This document shows positions 1 through 9,817 of a stretch of DNA of 64,000 bases, in pieces. Below the pieces are notes generated by a model. It did no database searches. It had not been told where the DNA came from and worked only from the letters and a program-made list of their open reading frames with translations. The translations under genes and the position numbers were made by a program. The stretch comes from Sandaracinaceae bacterium (GTDB taxonomy: Bacteria > Myxococcota_A > Polyangia > Polyangiales > Houyiibacteriaceae): contig JADJJE010000001.1 of assembly GCA_016706685.1 (NCBI GenBank), positions 434,001 to 498,000 on the forward strand, written 5' to 3'. Every line of letters starts with the position of its first letter. Positions within the stretch are counted from its first letter, which is position 1.

Positions 1-762
1 GTGGACCGCGTGGTCCGAGCCGAACTGGTGTGCCAGCGCGAGGCGCAAGCTACCCAGCGGCTCGAGCCCGCCGGGGACACCGGCCACGTGCAGCACCAAG
101 GGCGGGTCCAGCTCCTCCACGAGCTTGGTCCAGAGGCGACGCGCGCCGGCACCGCTCGGACCACGCAGGATGAGCCGCACGCTGCCGCCGCGCCGCGCCG
201 CCTCGACGATGGCGCGCGACGCCTCTTCGACCGGCTGCAGCAGCCCTGCCCGGCGCAAGTGCCGGAGCGCGTCGCGGCAGTCCGTGAGGAACGCGTGACC
301 CCGGTCGATGGCGTCGCCGCGCAGGCCAGCGGAGCCCGTGTTCACGGTGCGTGAGAAGAGGAACGCCTCGCGCGCGATGGCCTGGCACGCTGGGTCGAGC
401 ACCAGCTCACCGAACCGGGCACGGTTGGCCAGCAGCTGCGCCCGGTCGAACGCTGCGCCCACCAAGACGGCCCCCTGCTCTTCCACCTCACCCACGGCCA
501 CCCCGAGCGCCACGCGCAGGCCCGCCATGCTCTGGTCGAGCGCGTCGGCGCGCTGCAACGTCTCGAGGCCCCAAGCGAGCGCCACCTGGATGTCGTGCAT
601 CTCGAACAGCACCACGAGCGTGGAGCCCACGCGCAGCACGACACGGCCCCCGGCCTCACGCGCGCGGAGGGCGAGATCGTCCGTCCACGCGTCGTGCGCC
701 CCGGGATCCTCCTGCTCGTCGAGCACCGGGATCGCGCGATGCCAGAGGACCACGCACTCCAT
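1..762 (-). CDS. Cyclase-homology / NTPase-like regulator, C-terminus outside window
   Basis: The frame is open from the ATG at 762 to the left edge, so at least 254 residues are coded and the C-terminus is missing. Residues about 25-150 resemble a class III nucleotide cyclase homology domain: a glycine-containing segment followed by VVLFEMHD, an alanine-rich helix, ALGVAVGEVEEQG, then GAAFDRAQLLANRA. The metal-binding Asp residues of active cyclases are not obvious, so it is probably degenerate. Further on, LILRGPSGAGARRL looks like a decayed P-loop (Lys replaced), as in STAND/AAA regulators that usually continue into TPRs. It starts 8 nt after the stop of the PspA-like gene, so the two are probably co-transcribed. 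Function is unknown; the domain calls are inference from motif pattern. Confidence 0.6.
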   Translation of the reverse strand, partial: MECVVLWHRAIPVLDEQEDPGAHDAWTDDLALRAREAGGRVVLRVGSTLVVLFEMHDIQVALAWGLETLQRADALDQSMAGLRVALGVAVGEVEEQGAVLVGAAFDRAQLLANRARFGELVLDPACQAIAREAFLFSRTVNTGSAGLRGDAIDRGHAFLTDCRDALRHLRRAGLLQPVEEASRAIVEAARRGGSVRLILRGPSGAGARRLWTKLVEELDPPLVLHVAGVPGGLEPLGSLRLALAHQFGSDHAVH

Positions 763-770
763 GCGTCAGC

Positions 771-1445
771 TCATTCGCGCAGGCGCGCCTTCAGGGCTTC
801 GAGTTCGTCCTCGATGGCGCCATCGCCGCCGGTGCGCTCGAGGCGTCGGAACTTGGCATCCACCTCGAGGCGCTCGGGGTCTTCCAGCACGGAGTGCGCC
901 TCCACCTCGGCGTCCAGCTGCGCGATGCGCCCGCTCATGCGCTCGAGCTCGCCGAAGGTGCCCGTGCTGCCGAGGCCGCCGCCGGCAAGCTCGCCGGGCA
1001 CGTCACGCGCCCGCCGCACCTGCTGCGCGAGGGTGGCCTTGCGCGCCTTGAGGTCTTCGATCTGACGCTCCACGCGCTCGAGCGTGTCGCGCATCTCGTC
1101 CGCCGCGACCAGGTTCTGGTTGGCCCGCGCCGAAGCCTCGCCGGCCTTCTTGGTGAGGCGCGCTTTCTGCTTGAGCGCTTCCCGCGCCAGGGCGTCGTCT
1201 CCGTTGCGCAGCGCCAGCACCGCACGGTCTTCCCAGACGGCCACCTCGGCCAGCGTCTCTTCCTTCTCTTTGTCGATGCGCTTGGACGCGCCCAGCGTGG
1301 TGATGAGCTCGCGCTTGGCGCGCTTCACCTCGGCCTCCATCTCGATGATGGTCTGGGAGATCAGCTTCTCGGGGTCCTCCGCGCCGTCCAGCATGGAGTT
1401 GAGGTTCGATTTGATCACTTGATTCAGTCGGCCAAAGATCCCCAT
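771..1445 (-). CDS. pspA: PspA/IM30-family membrane-stress protein
   Basis: The product is 224 residues, the usual size for PspA/IM30/Vipp1, an ESCRT-III-like coiled-coil protein that coats and repairs the inner membrane. The N-terminus MGIFGRLNQVIKSNLN is the typical amphipathic helix, followed by DPEKLISQTIIEME and long Glu/Lys/Arg-rich heptads (about residues 25-160). The start chosen is the ATG at 1445 and not an in-frame start 48 nt upstream, because the family begins with MG(I/V)F and GGAG lies just upstream. It is the first gene of a pair with the cyclase-like regulator and is divergent from hisC, with 116 bp between them. No PspF-like regulator is seen nearby. High confidence in family; the physiological trigger is unknown. 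Confidence 0.88.
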   Translation of the reverse strand: MGIFGRLNQVIKSNLNSMLDGAEDPEKLISQTIIEMEAEVKRAKRELITTLGASKRIDKEKEETLAEVAVWEDRAVLALRNGDDALAREALKQKARLTKKAGEASARANQNLVAADEMRDTLERVERQIEDLKARKATLAQQVRRARDVPGELAGGGLGSTGTFGELERMSGRIAQLDAEVEAHSVLEDPERLEVDAKFRRLERTGGDGAIEDELEALKARLRE

Positions 1446-1561
1446 AGCGCTCCGGGTGGGTCGAGAGGTTCGAGGAGAAGCGTTCCACGCCACGGCGCGC
1501 GTGTAAATGGTGCAGGAAGCCCTCGAAGGGGGCGCCCAGTCGGGCTACAACAGGGCCCGCC

Positions 1562-2659
1562 ATGTCCGACCCGCTCACCGCGCTCCGCGCGCTCGTCCCC
1601 GAGACCACCCGTGCGCTGACCGCCTACCGCGTGCCGGCCACGCCGCCGCCCATCAAGCTGGACGCCAACGAGAGCCCCTGGCCGTTGCCCCGCGCGGCAC
1701 GCACGCGCCTCGCGGAAGCGCTGGCGCAGGTGGAGCTGCACCGCTACCCCGACGGGCGCGCGCAGGGTGTGCGGGCAGGCCTCGCGGCGCGACATGGCGG
1801 AAAGCCCGACGACTACGTGCTGGGCTCCGGCAGCGACGAGGTCATCGCCATGCTGATGACGGCTTGCAACCAGCCGCGCGCTGGGCGCCCACGCGCCACG
1901 GTGCTGTTCCCCACGCCCACCTTCGTGATGTACGGCATCACGTCGCGCGCCCTCGGGCTCGAGCCCGTGGAGGTGCCGCTCACGGCCGACTTCGACCTGG
2001 ACGAGGCCGCGCTCATGGAGGCGTTCGAGCGCGCGCAGCCCAACCTGGCGTTCTACGCGAGCCCGAACAACCCCACGGGCAACCGCTTCGACGACGCCAT
2101 CCTCGAGCGCATCGTGCAGGCGTTCCCCGGCACGCTGCACATCGTGGACGAGGCCTACGGCCCGTTCGCGTCGCGCTCGCTCTACACCTGGTGTGACCGC
2201 TACCCGCAGGTAGGCACGCTTGGCACGCTCAGCAAGATCGGCGTCGCGGCCGCGCGCGTGGGCTGGGTGCGCCTGCACGCCGAGCTCGCCGCCGAGGTGG
2301 AGAAGGTGCGCCAGCCCTTCAACCTGAACGCGCTCAGCCAGGTCACGGCGGAGCTGGCGCTCGGCGAGCTGGCCGGGGTCTTGGACGAACAGGTGGCTTC
2401 CATCATCGCGGAGCGAGCCCGCTTGGTGGCGGGCCTCGAGAGCGACCCGCGCCTGCACGTGTACCCGAGCGAAGCCAACTTCGTGCTGGTTCGCGTCAGC
2501 GGCGACAGCCAGGCGCTGGCCGACGACCTGCTGTCACGCGGCGTGGCGGTGCGCAGCTTCCAGAAGTACGGCGGCCGCTTGGTGGGCCACCTGCGCATCA
2601 CGGTGGGCACGCCGAGCGAGAATGAGGCGCTGCTGGAGGCGTTGGCCGCCTCGCGGTGA
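1562..2659 (+). CDS. hisC: Histidinol-phosphate aminotransferase
   Basis: This 365-residue fold-type I PLP aminotransferase converts imidazole-acetol phosphate to histidinol phosphate in histidine synthesis. Visible hallmarks are LDANESPW near residue 35, GSGSDEVI (PLP phosphate side), SPNNPTGN, VDEAYGPF with the cofactor-contacting Asp, TLSK with the Schiff-base Lys at about residue 225, ARVGW, and a C-terminal HLRITVG containing the substrate-carboxylate Arg. Length is typical. It stands alone, divergent from pspA and about 40 kb from hisB-hisH-hisF, so the his pathway is split here. Some HisC relatives accept aromatic amino acids; the motif set favours HisC, but specificity is inferred. 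Confidence 0.93.
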   Translation: MSDPLTALRALVPETTRALTAYRVPATPPPIKLDANESPWPLPRAARTRLAEALAQVELHRYPDGRAQGVRAGLAARHGGKPDDYVLGSGSDEVIAMLMTACNQPRAGRPRATVLFPTPTFVMYGITSRALGLEPVEVPLTADFDLDEAALMEAFERAQPNLAFYASPNNPTGNRFDDAILERIVQAFPGTLHIVDEAYGPFASRSLYTWCDRYPQVGTLGTLSKIGVAAARVGWVRLHAELAAEVEKVRQPFNLNALSQVTAELALGELAGVLDEQVASIIAERARLVAGLESDPRLHVYPSEANFVLVRVSGDSQALADDLLSRGVAVRSFQKYGGRLVGHLRITVGTPSENEALLEALAASR

Positions 2660-2710
2660 GGTGACCTCGACTCCCAAAGCCGCAGCTCCGCGACCCGTCG
2701 TGGGCGTTGT

Positions 2711-2900
2711 CGTAGGCGTGGGCGTGGTCATTGACGGCGACGGCGACGGCGACGCTCGACGGTAGCGGCAGCGCTTCTGATAGCAGTCCGTGCCGAGCTC
2801 AGCCACGAGCGGTCGGGGGGGATCACGTCGCCGTCGCCGTCAAAGCTCACGTTGACGACAACGTCAACGAACACGTCAATGTACGTCAACGTCAACGCGA
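2711..2900. repeat. Intergenic degenerate hexanucleotide repeat with inverted arms
   Basis: The 267-bp gap 2660-2926 holds no convincing gene. It carries runs built from GGCGAC/GGCGTG units at 2711-2753 and from GTCGCC/GTCAAC units at 2827-2897. The two runs are opposite in polarity: the 15 nt at 2733-2747 (five GACGGC-phase triplets) are perfectly complementary to 2827-2841, so a long hairpin with an approximately 80-nt loop is possible. A similar run occurs at 6997-7054. The GTCNNC-type units are seen directly; any role (termination, bending, recombination) is unknown. Confidence 0.75.
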
Positions 2901-2926
2901 AGAAGGGGCTCGGATAGCCGCGACGC

Positions 2927-4621
2927 TCAGTCGTCCGCGTGAGGCACCCGCCGCCCCGGATCCTGCCCCGCCCCCGGCCCCGCCAGGGTCTGCTCACGGG
3001 AGTTCATGCTCTCCTGCACGGCGGCCGGGAGCAGCTGCTCGGCGAGCACGGACGCCCGCGCGGGCCGCAGGTCGGGGAACCAGCCGAAGAACACGTGCAG
3101 CTCTCGCTTCCGCGCGGGCTCGAGGTAATCGAAATTCACGCCGCGGTCGCTGATCTCCCAGAACTCGCTGGACTCCACGCCGGAGAGTTCGTCCCGGATG
3201 GACGCCAGGCGCTCGTGCCGCTCGTTGCGCATGTCGCGGAACACCTCGCGCGCGCGCGCCTCGTCCTTCTTCAGCAGGTAGTACGTGGCCAGCTTCACCT
3301 GCGCCTTGCGCACGCCGCGCAGGCTGGCCTCCTGCACGTCGCTCTCGCTCTCCTTGTCCACCTCGAGGAACAGCTTGAGCAGCGCGTCCGTGGCCGGGCT
3401 CTTCACGTCGAAGGCCATCTCGTTCAGCGCGCACAGGTCGTAGGCCACGGTCTCGAGGATGAACGGCAGCTTGGCGCTGAACGACACCTGCCCGTAGTAC
3501 TTGAAGTAGCGTGCCACCTCGATGGCCCGCTCACCGTTCTCGTAGAGCAGCGCGTTCTCGGCCAGCAGGCGGTACTGGTTGAGCACGTTGTAGGCGGTGC
3601 GCACGTCGCGCGCGTTCACCGTGGCGCGCAGGTACGTGTTGAAGAACTTCACCACCACGTCGAACAGCTCTTTGTTGTGCGCGTGCAGCGCCGACTCCGC
3701 GATGTGGCGCGTGTTGATGGCGATCAGGTAGTTGATGTCGCGCATCTTGTTCAGCGCTTCGTTGTAGAGCGTCTGGTACTTGCGCAGGATCTTCATCTCG
3801 AACCAGATGCGCCGCGCAGTGACCGCGTCCAGGACGCCCGGCGACATGGAGACGAAGTCGGGGTTGTGCGCCAGCTCGCCGTCCACCGCGAACCACTGGT
3901 CGCCCAGGGCCGGACGCAGCGCCTGGTAATCCAGCACCATGGCCTGGAGCGCGTCCACCGAGGCCATGGAGACGCCCTTGTCCTTGTGCTCCATGGCGTT
4001 CAGGCCCACGTCGGCCAGCTGTTCCACGCCACGCACGGCCTCGGCCTGCCGGTCCGCCACGCTGCGACGCGCCGACGAGCCGATGACCTTGAGCGTGTGC
4101 CGCTGGATGCGGTGGACGATGGCGATGGGGCTCAGGAACGCGAACACGAACGCGAAGTACGGCAGCAGCAAGAGCAGGCAGAGGGCCAGCATGCTCATGG
4201 AAACGACGATGCCCCAACTGGGCACGAAGCCGAGCTCTCCGCCGGGCAGCGTCTCGAACGTGAGGCCCACGAACACCGCCTGCAGCGCCGAGATGACGAA
4301 GAAGCCGGTGACCAGGAAGTTGATGGGCTCGCTGACGAACAGCTCCGTGATGCGGTGCGTGTAGCGGTTGGCCGCGAGCTCCACCACGATGGCGACGACC
4401 GTGATGGCGATGCCGAGCACCGCCGAGATGACCTCGGCCGCGCCGCCCAGCGCATCTTGTCCAGCCGTGGGGTTCGGATGGAGCAGCCGGTCCCAGAGCG
4501 TGCTCACGTTCCCCGCGTCCAGCCAGTAGGAGAGGACGAAGACGGAGAGACCCGCGCCCATCAGGATGCTCAGGGGGAGCAGCCAGATGCGCGTCCAATT
4601 CTGGTCGTTGGGAGTGCCCAT
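2927..4621 (-). CDS. Polytopic membrane protein with large soluble C-terminal domain (DUF2254-like?)
   Basis: The product is 564 residues. The N-terminal third has four hydrophobic segments (about residues 12-31, 60-85, 98-120 and 135-168), ending LSPIAIVHRIQR. The rest is soluble and helix-rich, with many Tyr, Glu and Arg residues, and looks like helical hairpins (KLATYYLLKKDEARAREVF). The membrane part resembles DUF2254-type proteins, but I cannot confirm the family. The ATG at 4621 was chosen because the residues encoded upstream are shadow-like. It is divergent from the HD-domain gene, with about 160 bp between them. No catalytic motif was recognised, so function is unknown; a membrane-anchored scaffold or stress protein is possible. 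Confidence 0.75.
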   Translation of the reverse strand: MGTPNDQNWTRIWLLPLSILMGAGLSVFVLSYWLDAGNVSTLWDRLLHPNPTAGQDALGGAAEVISAVLGIAITVVAIVVELAANRYTHRITELFVSEPINFLVTGFFVISALQAVFVGLTFETLPGGELGFVPSWGIVVSMSMLALCLLLLLPYFAFVFAFLSPIAIVHRIQRHTLKVIGSSARRSVADRQAEAVRGVEQLADVGLNAMEHKDKGVSMASVDALQAMVLDYQALRPALGDQWFAVDGELAHNPDFVSMSPGVLDAVTARRIWFEMKILRKYQTLYNEALNKMRDINYLIAINTRHIAESALHAHNKELFDVVVKFFNTYLRATVNARDVRTAYNVLNQYRLLAENALLYENGERAIEVARYFKYYGQVSFSAKLPFILETVAYDLCALNEMAFDVKSPATDALLKLFLEVDKESESDVQEASLRGVRKAQVKLATYYLLKKDEARAREVFRDMRNERHERLASIRDELSGVESSEFWEISDRGVNFDYLEPARKRELHVFFGWFPDLRPARASVLAEQLLPAAVQESMNSREQTLAGPGAGQDPGRRVPHADD

Positions 4622-4780
4622 GGACCCGGGAGGATACACCTCCTGCCCGCGGCGCTGTGCACCCTTCGCACGCGCGCACCCGAGGGCGGGGGCTTGCACC
4701 GAAGGGCACAGGCTCTATGTTCACCGGCCCTCTTCTGCGAGCGACCCGTGCCCGTGACCCCCCAGGCGACCGAACCCTCG

Positions 4781-5794
4781 ATGGACCCCGACGACACGCG
4801 CGACCGTGCTGTCACCGCGCTGCGCTGGGCCGAGTCCACGTGCGTGACCGGAGAGCCTCACGCGCCCGTCGTGGAAGGCGCCGCCGATGACGACGACGCG
4901 GCTATGGACGACGACAGCGATGTCCCCGAGCCGAGCGCCGTGCCCGAGGGTGTGGCTCCTGCGAAGCTCCCGCCCGAGGCCTTCCGTTCTCTGCCGCTGG
5001 CCACGCTGCGGGCCAGCTTCGACGCCATCCTGCTGTCCAAGCGGCCGGACGTGGGGCTCGACGCGCTGCTCGCCATCGGTGCGCTGGACGCCATCCTGCC
5101 GGAGATCTCGGCCATGGTCGGCTTCGGCGACGGCGAGTGGAAGCACAAGGACGTGTGGCTGCACACCAAGCAGGTGGTGAAGCAGTCCGTGCCCCGCCTC
5201 GAGGTGCGCTGGGGCGCGCTCCTGCACGACATCGGCAAGCTTCGCACGCGCCGCATCGACGAGAGCGGCGGCGTCACGTTCTACGGCCACAGCGAGGTGG
5301 GCGCGCGCATGTTCGAGCGCAAGGTGGCCGACCGGCTGGGCTTCGAGGGCGAGCTGCGCGACCGCGTGCACTTCTTGATCCTCCACCACCTGCGCCCGGG
5401 TCAGTACAAAGAGTCCTGGACCGACGCCGCCGTGCGCCGCTTCTACAAGCAAATGGACGGCGGGCTGACCGACCTCTTGGACCTCGGACGCGCGGACATC
5501 ACCACCAAGCGGGCGGAGCGTCGCCGCCGCGGCGTGCGCCAGATCAGCCTGCTGAAGAAGCGCATCGAGGGCATCCGCGACGAGGACGGCAAGCTGCCGC
5601 CGCTGCCCAAGGGCCTCGGCACGCGCCTCATCTCGGACCTGGGGGTGCCGCCCAGCCGGCGCCTGGGTGACCTGGTGCGCGCCCTCGAGGTAGACGTCGA
5701 GAACGGGCTCATCGAAGCGCGTCAGGACATCGACTACTACGTGGAGTACGTGCGGGCCAACGCGGCGCGCTTCGAGCTCGGCAGCGAGGGCTGA
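4781..5794 (+). CDS. HD-domain protein related to the C-terminal half of CCA-adding/poly(A) polymerases
   Basis: The product is about 337 residues. After an acidic low-complexity N-terminus (residues 33-50, Asp-rich) comes a segment typical of class II tRNA nucleotidyltransferase helical and HD regions: LLSKRPDVGLDALLAIGALDA, ILPEI, WKHKDVWLHTKQV, then ALLHDIGKL with the HD pair at about 149-150, GHSEVGARMF and LILHHLRPGQY. The nucleotidyltransferase head domain (GxS...DxD) that normally precedes it is absent, so it may be a stand-alone phosphohydrolase. The ATG at 4781 is used; in-frame GTGs at 4748 and 4754 are alternatives with no better ribosome site. It converges on the serine hydrolase gene with a hairpin between. 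Confidence 0.82.
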   Translation: MDPDDTRDRAVTALRWAESTCVTGEPHAPVVEGAADDDDAAMDDDSDVPEPSAVPEGVAPAKLPPEAFRSLPLATLRASFDAILLSKRPDVGLDALLAIGALDAILPEISAMVGFGDGEWKHKDVWLHTKQVVKQSVPRLEVRWGALLHDIGKLRTRRIDESGGVTFYGHSEVGARMFERKVADRLGFEGELRDRVHFLILHHLRPGQYKESWTDAAVRRFYKQMDGGLTDLLDLGRADITTKRAERRRRGVRQISLLKKRIEGIRDEDGKLPPLPKGLGTRLISDLGVPPSRRLGDLVRALEVDVENGLIEARQDIDYYVEYVRANAARFELGSEG

Positions 5795-5797
5795 CCG

Positions 5798-5816
5798 CCC
5801 GAGCGCCGCGCTCGGG
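5798..5816. terminator. Bidirectional hairpin terminator candidate
   Basis: An 8-bp perfect stem, CCCGAGCG (5798-5805) with CGCTCGGG (5809-5816), and a 3-nt loop fills the gap between two convergent stop codons (5794 and 5817). There is no U-tract on either side, so it may act with Rho or simply protect 3' ends. Confidence 0.55.
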
Positions 5817-6947
5817 TCAGGGCGCGAGCGCGTCGAAGACGGCCGTCCACGCGGGCTGGGAAATCGCGCTCGGAGTCGAGACGAAGTCGTTCAGCAAGAC
5901 GGCCACGCACACGCCGGTCTCGAGGTCGATGAACAGCTCGCCCTTGAAGCCCATGGTGCTGCCCGTGTGGCCCACCACCTGGTGGCCTCCGCGCGTGGCG
6001 CGCTGGGTGGCCAAGCCATACGGGTCCGACGCGTCGATGGACTGTGGCGTCCACTCGAGCAGCGCGGCGCGTGACGCGGGGCTCAGGAAGTCGCCGCGGT
6101 AGAGCGCCTCCGCCCAGCGGCACAGGTCCACACCCGTGCTGACCAAGCCGCCCGCCGCCCAGGTCCAGCTCATGTCGATGTCGTCGGTGGCCGCAGCCCC
6201 GGTGACGACGTAGCCCTCGCTCATGCCGCAGTCACGGCCCTCGTGCTGCTCCTCGGAGGTGTCGCTCAGCGCGAGCGGGTCGAGCACCACGTCCCGGACG
6301 TGCTCGTGAAAGGGCTGGCCACTCAGCTCTTCGAGCGCCAAGCCCACCACGTAGAAGCCCGTGTTGGAGTAGAGGTAGCGCTCTCCTGGGGCGCCCACCG
6401 GCCCGTGCATGAGCGACCAGTCCACGATCTCCTCCGGCTCCCAAGCCTCACGACTCAAGGCCAGGAAGCCGCGGTCGTCCGTGAAGTTGAAGAGACCTGC
6501 GGTGTGCGACAGCACCTGCTGGAACGTGATGGTCGGGTCTAGCCCGAGGTCTGGCAGCAACGCGCCGGGCGAGTCGCCGAGTTCCAAGTCGCCTTGCTCC
6601 ACGAAGCGCAGCAGCGCCGCCGCCGCGAACGCCTTGGTGATGCTGCCCACCCTGAAGCGCGTGCGTGGGAGCACTGGCAGGCCGCCGGCGATGTCGCGCA
6701 TACCCGCCGCTCCGGCGAACGTGCCCTGCCCCGGCACGTGCACCGTGAGCGTGGCGCCGGGCGCGCTCGAGGCCGCCAGGTTCGCGTCCAGCACCGCTTG
6801 CAGCTCGGCCGCGAGCGCGGGGTCGAACGTGGCCGGAGTCTCGTACTGCGCGTCGCAGGGGTCGCCGTCGCTGGCGCAAGCGGGGAGCCACACGCTCGTC
6901 AGCGAGATCAGGATGGCGAGACGCGTGGACGCTGAGGTCGTGACCAT
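5817..6947 (-). CDS. Secreted serine hydrolase, beta-lactamase class C / penicillin-binding family
   Basis: The product is 376 residues. The first ~24 residues form a lipoprotein signal with lipobox LPAC (Cys at 24), so it is probably tethered to an envelope membrane. The class C / esterase EstB-type fold is shown by VGSITKAF (nucleophile Ser and Lys of SxxK), YSNTGFYVVG (the YxN element), and GHTGSTMGFKG near the C-terminus (HTG in place of KTG). Members of this family include DD-peptidases, D-aminopeptidases, esterases and AmpC; sequence motifs alone do not tell which. Two extra cysteines lie after the lipobox. It is a single gene, convergent with the HD-domain gene. Confidence 0.88.
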   Translation of the reverse strand: MVTTSASTRLAILISLTSVWLPACASDGDPCDAQYETPATFDPALAAELQAVLDANLAASSAPGATLTVHVPGQGTFAGAAGMRDIAGGLPVLPRTRFRVGSITKAFAAAALLRFVEQGDLELGDSPGALLPDLGLDPTITFQQVLSHTAGLFNFTDDRGFLALSREAWEPEEIVDWSLMHGPVGAPGERYLYSNTGFYVVGLALEELSGQPFHEHVRDVVLDPLALSDTSEEQHEGRDCGMSEGYVVTGAAATDDIDMSWTWAAGGLVSTGVDLCRWAEALYRGDFLSPASRAALLEWTPQSIDASDPYGLATQRATRGGHQVVGHTGSTMGFKGELFIDLETGVCVAVLLNDFVSTPSAISQPAWTAVFDALAP

Positions 6948-6996
6948 TGGTGAGAGGGTATCTCAGGATGGCTCTCGTTGCGCGGAGCGCCGGGAA

Positions 6997-7054
6997 GTCG
7001 TCGCCGTCGCCGTCGCCGTCAACGACCACGTCCACGTCCACGTCCACGTTCGTG
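6997..7054. repeat. Degenerate hexanucleotide repeat downstream of ftsZ
   Basis: The gap 6948-7123 contains an uninterrupted 6-nt-period array: about four GTCGCC-type units, one variant (GTCAAC), then three perfect ACGTCC units and a decayed last unit. It is the same style of repeat as at 2711-2900, in the gap beyond the end of the dcw cluster and upstream of the serine hydrolase gene. No ORF is evident. Confidence 0.75.
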
Positions 7055-7074
7055 TGCCGTTCGACGGAACGACG

Positions 7075-7096
7075 CGAGCCCGCCGGAGCGGGCTCG
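7075..7096 (-). terminator. Candidate terminator of the dcw cluster, downstream of ftsZ
   Basis: A perfect 9-bp stem, CGAGCCCGC (7075-7083) and GCGGGCTCG (7088-7096) with loop CGGA, lies 28 nt beyond the ftsZ stop. A second small 5-bp hairpin follows at 7058-7071. No T-run follows, so intrinsic termination is uncertain, but position and stem strength fit a 3' end. Confidence 0.5.
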
Positions 7097-7123
7097 AAGT
7101 CGGAACGAACGGGGGCGGAGGGA

Positions 7124-8389
<1,266 letters not shown>

Positions 8390-8391
8390 TG

Positions 8392-8401
8392 ATTTCCTCC
8401 C
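8392..8401 (-). promoter_or_regulatory. Strong Shine-Dalgarno of ftsZ
   Basis: On the minus strand GGGAGGAAAT ends 2 nt before the ftsZ ATG. It is the best ribosome site in the cluster; most other dcw genes rely on overlapping stop/start codons. This fits the high FtsZ dosage normally needed. Confidence 0.75.
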
Positions 8402-8518
8402 GGCGCTGGTCGCCGGCTCCGCCTATTTCGATGTCCCGGGTTCGCCCACCCGAGATCACCGTACTGTTCCGTCGTTCGTTCTCGAGAGACGCGAGCACTG
8501 CTCGCGCCCGTCAGCTGT

Positions 8519-9751
8519 TCAGAAGACCTCTCGGAACCAGGCGCTGATGCGCCCGCCGAGGCCGGTGCCCTGCTGCACGTGGACGATCTCTTCCTCTTGC
8601 ACGGGGAGAGACTGCATCCGCGTCATGCCGTACTTCACGAGGCCCACCCCCGTCGAATACGCGGGGCTCTTGACCACATCGATCAAGCCCCCGATGCCAA
8701 TCGGTGCCGCCCGTCGGACGGGGAGCCCCAGAACCTGCTCGGCCAGCTCGGGCATGCCATCCAGCAGCGTGGTGCCGCCGGTGATGATGGCGCCCGAGGC
8801 CAGCATGTCCGCGTAGCCGGTCTCGGCGATCACGTGCCGACACGCCACGAAGATCTCTTCCACGCGCGGCTCGATGATGTCACACAGCGCGCGACGCGAG
8901 AGCGTGCGGGGAGCGCGGCCACCCACCGAGGGGACCTCGATGATCTCGTCCTCGTCGATCATGAAGGTGGCGGCGCAGCCGTACTTGATCTTGATGCGCT
9001 CGGCCTCGGCCATGGGCGTCCGCAAGCCGGTCGCCACGTCGTTGGTGAGGTTGATGCCGCCGATCGGGATGGAGCTGGTGTGCACCACCGCGCCGTCCAC
9101 GTAGACGATGATGTCGCTGGTGCCGCCGCCGATGTCGATCAGCACGGCGCCGATCTCCTTCTCGTCGTCGCTGAGCACCGCGTGGGCGCTGGCGAGCGGC
9201 TGCAAGACCACCTCGGCCACGTGCAGGCCGCAGCGCTCCGCGCACTTCACGATGTTGGCCACGCAGCTGCTGGCGGCGGTGACCATGTGGACGCGCGCCT
9301 CGAGGCGCACCCCCGCCATGCCCACGGGCTCCTTGATGCCGTCCTGCGCGTCCACGATGTACTCCTGCGGGAGCACGTGGATGACCTCGCGGTCACCCGG
9401 GAGGGGCACGGCCTTGGCCTGGATGAGCACGCGGTCCACGTCGTCTTGCGACACCTCGCGGCTGGCGATGGCGGCGACACCCTCTTGGTTCATGCCGCTC
9501 ACGTGGCTGCCCGCGATGCCGGCGAAGACCGTGTTGATCTCCACGCCCGCCATCGCCTCGGCCTGCTCCACGGCGGCACGAATGGCCTGGACCGTGGACT
9601 CGATGTTGACGACCACGCCCTTCTTGAGGCCCTTCGCCGGGACCGACCCGATGCCGATGACGTCGAGGCCATCGTCGGTGAGTTCGGCGACGATCACGGT
9701 GACCTTCGTCGTCCCTAGATCAAGCCCTGCAATGATTTCGCTCGCGCCCAT
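8519..9751 (-). CDS. ftsA: Cell division protein FtsA
   Basis: The product is 410 residues, an actin-like ATPase that anchors FtsZ to the membrane and recruits late division proteins. Visible motifs are GLDLGTTKV (phosphate 1), the 1C-domain region with GSHVSGMNQEG, DIGGGTSDI (phosphate 2) and ITGGTTLLDG (adenosine loop). The C-terminus ends GGRISAWFREVF, an amphipathic membrane-targeting helix. The start chosen is ATG 9751, giving MGASEIIAGLDLG; an ATG five codons upstream (9766) is an alternative, and neither has a clear ribosome site. It lies 66 nt after ftsQ and 129 nt before ftsZ, the usual ftsQ-ftsA-ftsZ order. Confidence 0.96.
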   Translation of the reverse strand: MGASEIIAGLDLGTTKVTVIVAELTDDGLDVIGIGSVPAKGLKKGVVVNIESTVQAIRAAVEQAEAMAGVEINTVFAGIAGSHVSGMNQEGVAAIASREVSQDDVDRVLIQAKAVPLPGDREVIHVLPQEYIVDAQDGIKEPVGMAGVRLEARVHMVTAASSCVANIVKCAERCGLHVAEVVLQPLASAHAVLSDDEKEIGAVLIDIGGGTSDIIVYVDGAVVHTSSIPIGGINLTNDVATGLRTPMAEAERIKIKYGCAATFMIDEDEIIEVPSVGGRAPRTLSRRALCDIIEPRVEEIFVACRHVIAETGYADMLASGAIITGGTTLLDGMPELAEQVLGLPVRRAAPIGIGGLIDVVKSPAYSTGVGLVKYGMTRMQSLPVQEEEIVHVQQGTGLGGRISAWFREVF

Positions 9752-9817
9752 GAGTGACCGATACATGAGTGCGAGAACGCTGCCAAAAAAGTTGCAGCGA
9801 AATAATTCGCGCCCGCG

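Noticed and set aside
2939..4780. N-terminal part of a 951-codon plus-strand ORF upstream of the HD domain
   Set aside because: It is antisense to the membrane protein and lacks domain features; only the 3' part is kept.
2711..7054. Possible CRISPR array in the repeat-rich gaps
   Set aside because: The units are 6 nt with no spacers and no cas genes are in the window.
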